64,000 bases of DNA from Brasenia schreberi (Eukaryota > Streptophyta > Magnoliopsida > Nymphaeales > Cabombaceae): contig JAYKKT010000074.1 in NCBI GenBank assembly GCA_036023115.1, forward strand, positions 11,900,001-11,964,000, in the 5' to 3' direction. The notes under the pieces were generated by a model that was not told the origin of the DNA, did not search any database, and saw nothing but the letters and a program-made list of their open reading frames with translations. This document shows, in pieces, positions 51,816 to 64,000 of the stretch (position 1 is the first letter of the stretch; each line of letters opens with the position of its first letter). The translations under genes were made by a program, and so were the position numbers.

Positions 51816-53848
51816 TTTTAAATTTAAATTTCACCATTCATCATATTAATGGTTGAGATTTGTTTGCACTTAAGTGGTAAGTGTACCGGCATATACAATC
51901 CCTCTTACACCTTGGTATATGATAGCACTTTTAAGTGTTATTAAATTCAACTTTTGATGATAAATGGTTAAGATTTTTAATTTAAAAAGTAAAAGTACTT
52001 ATGTGAATGAAGTGTACCTGCAAAAAGTTGTGCATGCAAAAATTAACTTTTTACTTTATACATCGAACATTTGTCACCAAATATGGTTTCAATTTGTTTG
52101 AATTTGATAGCATGTACCCTTCTCTCTCTTTATATATAGTCGAGTTAGTTCCGTGTCGCCTTTGGGGTCGTTAATACATTGTGAGATTGCTATGACATTT
52201 GGGAAGAGAAATAACTACATTTATCAAGTAAGCAAGGTCTTGCAAGGCAAGACCAGTGCTCGTCGTGTGTTTGAGGTGTGGTAGCCCCTAAGGTTTGTTT
52301 GAAACCGAGAAAGATTCACCAATTGAATCATTACATGCGAGTGTGAGATCCAGCCATTTCTCCTTGCACTAAGAAAAAGTAATGAACTGCTTAACAAAAG
52401 TGGGACTTTGATTACCAGGCTTGGGACCATCTAACTGGAACTACAGTTCCAGTTTTCACCGTAATCAAACGCGGGAGTCGGTGCGCAGCCCCTTCTTTTA
52501 CCTGATTAACATGAAGCAGGTGCCTGATAATGGCTGGATAATCATCCTCATGTAACTTAGTGCGGCCTACTTGTCATGAATTAACGAAAGAAGTTGTATC
52601 CAGACCCATTGTTCAGATCAATGGGGTTTGGGTAGGGCCTGTTTTGATCGATGAGTCCGTTGTAGATGCGCAGACTTGAGACTGTGTGAACCGTCAACAT
52701 TCTTGTAAAGAATCCGATTCAAAATAGTGGAATTGATCAAAGACAAAAGCCTGGTATATGTATGCTATTTGGATACCTGTACCAAACCCAAACCAAATTC
52801 AACTTAATTTTCACACATAAAACTTGAATCTAATCCGTTCACGAACACTCCATTGCCACATCTGGAAAATTTTGTCATGGAATGCGAAGCATAAGAAACT
52901 GAATAATTAAAGGATAAAATGCCTTTCTTTATATGTGTGGATCTATAATTTTCCATGTATTTTTGGCCCATTTAAACCCTTTGTACTCAAAACTGCAATT
53001 CCAATCCAAAGCTGTTCAAAACGGAACAAGTTCACGCCCTAACAGAAATCGGGACAAGTGACCACCCGGTTTGGTTCTGATTTCACTTTTCATAAAACCA
53101 CTGGTTCCGTTATTTTTAAAATTTTTCTTTAAAATATACATTTTAATATTAATTTTCATGTAATTATAGTCTACGGATTCAACTGTGGCCACACTTATTT
53201 TATTAAACTTCCAAATTTAGGTGAGGTAAACAGCCCGCCTCGCCTCGATGTAGGACCACTTTGAGCTTCACCTCTGTACTTTATGTATAAAATCAGATTC
53301 CTTAAGTTTAAATAAAAGAGTTGAATTCGGCGATTTGGTACGAATGTCCAAGTCCCCAAAGAAGTAGTTATATGTACAACCACATGAAGATTCAATTCAA
53401 TGATGTGATCCATAAAGCAACCCATTTCTTGAGGACCCAGAATACCATCAAATGGTCATCGTCATCCCCACAATAAGTTAGTTAATAACACACACAAGAA
53501 AAAATCTTGACAAGTAACTACATACTTAAAATTTTCCATTAAAATGAATTTCTATTAAATAAGAGGAGAGATTACTTTTTGTTTTTGGGTTCAACGGGAA
53601 GCCTCAGCTAGCTGCATGTACTAAGTATTGAACTCATGACCTTCAACTTGTGAGTCAACCTAAGTAAGCTATTGCTCCATGCGCAGGCGAGACGAATTTC
53701 ACAAAAGCCAACATTCACTTAATCTCAACAATGGATATCTTGAAAATGACTCGAAATCTCTTATGCACTATCAAGGAAGGGAAATGGGTTTGGGTATGCC
53801 TGGTTCGGGTCCATTGGAACATATCAATCATTACGTATTCACTAAAAA
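51514..53848. other. Intergenic AT-rich spacer
   Basis: No supported gene. It has (CT)n/(TA)n tracts at 51594-51623 and 51776-51810. Two similar stretches (about 51690-51780 and 51950-52030) share words such as AAATTTGAATTTAAAAA and CTTATGTGAATGAAGT-like text. A SINE-like unit on the minus strand at about 53574-53688 has the B-box-like TCATGAGTTCAATACTT. Confidence 0.5.
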
Positions 53849-53859
53849 TAACCCGTGAA

Positions 53860-56800
53860 AAAAGAGCGTTAGCTCAATGATAGGGCACTCTAGTGCCTTT
53901 GCTGCTGATGGAGAGTTCGACTCCCAAAGGTGCATGTGTGGGTGTGTGACCTCTTCTTGTACAACAACTAAGCCTTTTTGCGTACTATATGGGGCCGACT
54001 ACATGGATTCTTTGTTTCCACAAAGCCCTATCATGTGTCATGTTAGTAGTTAACTCACAATCAGTTAGATCATTCTTTATTGTTTCTTTCCAACACTTGC
54101 GGTTGTCCTCTACCTCTTTTAATACTTTTCAAATTTAGTTTTTCATACCTTTTTATAGGTTCTTCTTTTGATCTCCTTTCTATATGTCAAAGCCATCTTA
54201 AATGATATTATCTCATTTTATCCTCTATTGGTGTCACTCTAAATTTGTTTCTAATAACCTCATTATGTATACCGTCTTTTCTTGTATGACCACTCATCCA
54301 TCTCAACATCTTCATTTCTGTCACAAACATCTTTTGTACATGTTGATGATTAACTGCCCAACACTCATAACCATAAAACATGGCAGGTCTCATTGTTGCT
54401 TTATAATATTTACCTTTTAACTTTAATGGTATCTTCTTATCACAAAGAATAACTGATGCTTCTCTTCATTTTAACCAACCAGCATTAATTCTATGCGTAA
54501 CATCTCCATCAATTCTTTCATCACTATGAAAAATTGATCCTAGGTATTTAAAACTTTCTTTTTGGGGGATGCAATGTGTGCCAATTTTAATTTCTATGTC
54601 ATCTAAAGTAACGAAATGATCAAACTTACATTCCATATATTATGTCTTTGTTCTACTAAGTCGTAGGCCTTTGCTTTCTAATGTTTCTCTCTATAGTTCC
54701 AATTTTTTATTAACTTTTTCCTCGGACTCCTCCACTAACACAATGTCATCTGCAAATAACATACACCAAGGTACTTCATCTTGAATATGTTTTGTTAACT
54801 CATCAATCACCATTATAAATAAGTATGGACTTAAAGTTGATCCTTGATGTAACTCAATATTAACTTGAAAGAAGTCTGTCATTTCTTCATGAGTCCTCAC
54901 ACATGTTTTTGCACCATCGTATATGTCTCTTATAAGGTTAATGTATGTCAATGGGATACCTCTTTCTTCCAAGGTTCTCCAAAGAACCTCCCTTGGTATC
55001 CTATCGTAAGCTTTTTCTAGATCAATAAATATCATGTGAAAGTTTTTCTTTTTTGCTCTAAAATGTTTCATAAGACATCTCAAAAGGTAAATTGCTTCAA
55101 CAGTAGATTTGCCTAGCATGAATCCAAATTGGTTCTCGGTTGTACTTGATACTTGTCTTAACCTATGTTCAATAAATCTTTCCCACAATTTCATAGTATG
55201 ACTCATTAAATTGATACCTCGATAATTCACACAATTTTGAATGTCTCCCTTGTTCTTATATATGGGTATAAGTGTACTCGCTTTTCATTCCTCGGGCATC
55301 TTTTGGTTTCTCCATATTTCATTAAATAGTCTTGTGAGCCAAGTGATTCCTATTTCTCCAATTATTTTCCAAGCTTCTATAGGAATATTGTCTGGTCCTA
55401 TCAATTTACCATCCTTCATATGTTTAAGAGCCTCTTTGACTTCATTTTTTTGAATACGTCGGTACAAATTGTGGTTTATATACTTTTCTAATTTGGCTAA
55501 CTCTCCTAAGATAATACAAACATCTTTATTTTCATTAAAATCTTATAAAAATATTTTTTTCATCTATTTCTTATATCATCATTTGCCACCAGAATTTTTT
55601 CATCCTTGTCTTTGATGCATCTAACATAGTTAGATCTTTAGTTTTCTTATCTATAACTTTAGCTATCATAAAAATATCTCTTTCACTCTCTTTTGAGTTA
55701 AGTTTTTTATATAAATCCTCATAAATTTTAGCTTTTGCTTCACTGACGGCCTTTTTCGCTTCCTTTTTTGCTTTCTTATAAGCCTTTAAAATTTTTCTAG
55801 TTTTCTTAGGATAATGTAATTTGTAACATGCCCTCTTTGCCTTGATTTTATTTTGTACTACTTCACTCCACCACCAAGCTTGTTTTTGTGCGGGTATACC
55901 TCCTTTACATACACCAAACACATCTTTCGCTACTTTCCTAATATGTATAGCTATATTGTTCCACATATCAAAAGGTGTACCAACATAATTCCAAGCATCT
56001 CCTTGAAGAACTTTGTGTTTAAATATATCTTTTTTCTCGCTTTTGAGGTGCCACCATTTAGTTTGAATAACTCATTGCCACTCTTTTATTCTTTTTCTAT
56101 TTTTTTACTTGTAAATCTATAACTAAAAGTCGATGTTGGGTGGTCAAGCTTTCTCCTGGAATTACCTTGCAATCTTTATAACACGCTCTATCTTTTTTTC
56201 TACAAATAAAGTAATTAATTTGTGTTTGTGATAAGCCACTCTTATAAGTAATTAAATGTTCATCTCATTTTTTGAAGATTGTATTGACTATAAAGAGATC
56301 AAATGCCATAACAAAATTTAAAATCTCCCTACCTTCCTCATTTATATCCCCAAAACTAATGTTTCCATGAATACCTTAATTTCCTAATGCCTCTTTACCG
56401 ACATGTCCATTTAAGTCTCATCCTAAACAAATCATCTTCCTTTGTAGAATCCTTTGAATCGCCTCATCTAACTCTTCCCAAAAAGCTGTCTTTATACTAT
56501 CTTCTAGTCCTATTTAGGGTGCGTAAGGATAAACTATATTCAAAATATCTTCTACTAACACTAATTTCAACATCATGATTCGGTCACTATATCGTTGTAT
56601 GTCTACTATACTATCATTTAAATCTTTATTTATGTTAATACCAACTCCTTTTTGAGCATTTTCCGTACTTGAGTACCATAATTTAAAACATGTATCTATT
56701 ATCTCCTTTGTTTTTTCTCTAACCCACTTTGTCTCTTGTAAACATAGAATATGAATCTTTCTCCGAATCATAGTATCTACTACCTCCATTAGCTTACCGA

Positions 56801-57259
56801 ATAATATTTTGATATTCTAAGAACCAATAGGAATCTTATTATCTTGGACTAGCTTTCTTACCTCTCGCATCCGTCCATATTGAAAATGCGAAGACCCTCT
56901 CTGTAATTTATTCACTACATTCGGAAGGTAACATAGTGGGACTAACTTGTTTACCCACACTCGTCCATGATATGGAACCTTCTCTGTAATTGATTCACTA
57001 GATCCGGGCGAAAATATAGTGGCCCTTGCTTACTTATCACTGCATTCGGGCTCTGTAGCGCGTCACTAGGTGGGGACACCTTGAAAGCAATGCTCATAAT
57101 TTGTGTAATTCATGTTATAAGAATCCGACAAAGTTTTATGCTGGCTGTCGGAAGCCTAACACAACCCTCCTCCTTTATTCGGGCTTGGGACGGACAATAC
57201 AAGGATAATCCTTTACATGAATAGAGTTGTGACCTCTTCTTGTAACCACAAAAAAAAAG
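53860..57259 (+). mobile_element. tRNA-derived SINE, split by an RTE LINE
   Basis: The left part (53860-53961) has an A-box-like GCGTTAGCTCAATGATAGGG and a B-box-like GAGAGTTCGACTCCC; the right part (57245-57259) is a short tail ACCACAAAAAAAAA. Flanks carry a near-identical 11-bp repeat, taacccgtgaa (53849-53859) and tagcccgtgaa (57260-57270). Joined, it is about 117 bp. Confidence 0.72.
53962..57227 (-). mobile_element. Near full-length RTE LINE with 17-bp target-site duplication
   Basis: The minus-strand element reaches from the complement of the TTG-rich tail (caacaactaagcc at 53962) to its 5' end (complement of CATGTAAAGGATTATCC at about 57200-57219). It is flanked by perfect copies of TGTGACCTCTTCTTGTA (53945-53961 and 57228-57244). 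A 179-codon reverse transcriptase piece with intact FADD lies at 54691-55230 and an endonuclease piece at 56514-56789, but stops and frameshifts break the frame. Confidence 0.93.
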
Positions 57260-57270
57260 TAGCCCGTGAA

Positions 57271-63400
<6,130 letters not shown>

Positions 63401-63914
63401 CTAAGTCGTTTCTTTACGAGACAAAGTGATTGGTAAACCATTATGAGGGAGAGCAAATGGGCCATACTGAATCCCATCATGTGAACCCAAGATAGACCAC
63501 CTGAAATCCAGAAAACACAATGGTCACCAGTGAGAAGATTGTATAGATGGCTGTTTCCTTCTCTCTCTAGTCCTTGATTGGAAGAAATGAATACTTTTGC
63601 CAATAGAAATAAAAGAAAAGCTGATTCCTTTCGAACAGAAAGGATCCCACCATCTGACATGTGAACATGATGATTGGTGTGTGATACAATACATCCTATC
63701 TAAAATCCAGCTGCTCAATCTGATATAGGACAAGACAGCATCAATGATGATAATTTTTCCTATTTTATTTTAAAATAGTGGAAAAGATTCTTCACCTATA
63801 TTTTGCAGTTATGTGATGCAAGAACACCAACATCTCCAGCTTTGCTAACTCATTGCCTGGACAGGAGTGAATCCCATTCCCGAATGGCAAGAAAGTATGG
63901 GCCTTGGGGGCAAC
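63401..63914 (-). CDS. CYP707A: CYP707A-type abscisic acid 8'-hydroxylase, last two exons
   Basis: CYP707A cytochromes P450 hydroxylate abscisic acid at the 8' position, the main step of ABA breakdown, at the ER membrane. The penultimate exon 63914-63796 encodes [20 protein letters not shown] followed by [19 protein letters not shown]. This includes the heme-binding motif [10 protein letters not shown] with its axial Cys. The last exon 63500-63401 encodes [20 protein letters not shown], then [12 protein letters not shown] and a stop. Split-codon phase (AG+G) closes the join. [12 protein letters not shown] and [15 protein letters not shown] are close to Arabidopsis CYP707A1 and CYP707A3. Upstream exons lie beyond 64000: the right-edge 86 bp reads as intron. 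Which paralogue it is cannot be told. Confidence 0.9.
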
Positions 63915-64000
63915 CTGCAACAAAAGGTCCCCTCAACCGCTAACTCGTCGCCAGAGAGATGGCTCAAAACTAATACTAGTGGCTTCTAGATGAATTTCTC

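Noticed and set aside
53864..53940. Possible functional tRNA gene
   Set aside because: It has A-box-like and B-box-like stretches but no convincing acceptor stem or anticodon arm, and it has a terminal A-run and target-site duplication, which fit a SINE.

Overview
This is nuclear DNA from a flowering plant. The evidence is AT-rich sequence with long introns, GT-AG exon structures, plant-only gene families (a plastid sigma factor, a CYP707A P450, a SKIP31-type F-box protein), and many plant-type RTE-clade LINE and Copia remnants. I cannot place the species; nothing points to a prokaryote or an organelle genome as the main source.

Five protein-coding genes can be rebuilt exon by exon. (1) An ABCG14-like half-size ABC transporter, + strand, 8703-13165: 5 exons, 670 aa. 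(2) Plastid RNA polymerase sigma factor SIG2/SIGB, - strand, 30387-13791: 7 exons, 574 aa, with two very large introns (about 7.3 and 6.8 kb) full of transposon debris. (3) F-box protein SKIP31, + strand, 33836-39644: 9 exons, 329 aa, carrying a stray PPR-gene fragment in one intron. (4) A TrmB-type tRNA (guanine-N7-)-methyltransferase, probably plastid, + strand, 41704-43979: 8 exons, 288 aa. (5) The last two exons of a CYP707A-type abscisic acid 8'-hydroxylase, - strand, 63914-63401, running off the right edge. All exon phases close without a frameshift. Exon calls rest on GT/AG sites, reading frame and remembered family sequence, not on transcripts. ABCG14 and SIG2 are convergent, with 625 bp between stop codons. 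The genes have separate roles (cytokinin transport, plastid transcription, protein turnover, tRNA modification, hormone catabolism) and form no operon-like unit.

The rest is mostly repeats. At least eight copies of one RTE-clade LINE family occur: 1-1090, 14477-14793, 17717-20516, 23917-25606, 35487-36383, 44966-51447 (interrupted), 46871-50163 and 53962-57227. The 46871-50163 copy has an uninterrupted 1048-codon endonuclease-reverse transcriptase frame and sits inside an older, oppositely oriented copy. Other mobile DNA comprises two Copia remnants (about 1480-3700 and 23450-26594, the second with a 332-bp 3' LTR), a hAT-like non-autonomous element with a perfect 8-bp target-site duplication (30639-31276), and several short tRNA-derived SINE-like units. 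Long (TA)n, (GA)n and (CT)n microsatellites are common.

The most interesting structures are nested insertions whose order can be read directly: LINE into LINE into an (AT)n tract; LINE into SINE, each with its own target-site duplication; and LINE into Copia with a twin-priming-like inversion. Others are a conserved tandem repeat in the LINE 5' region, and a methyltransferase intron that is almost pure CT. I found no wholly new biological system.
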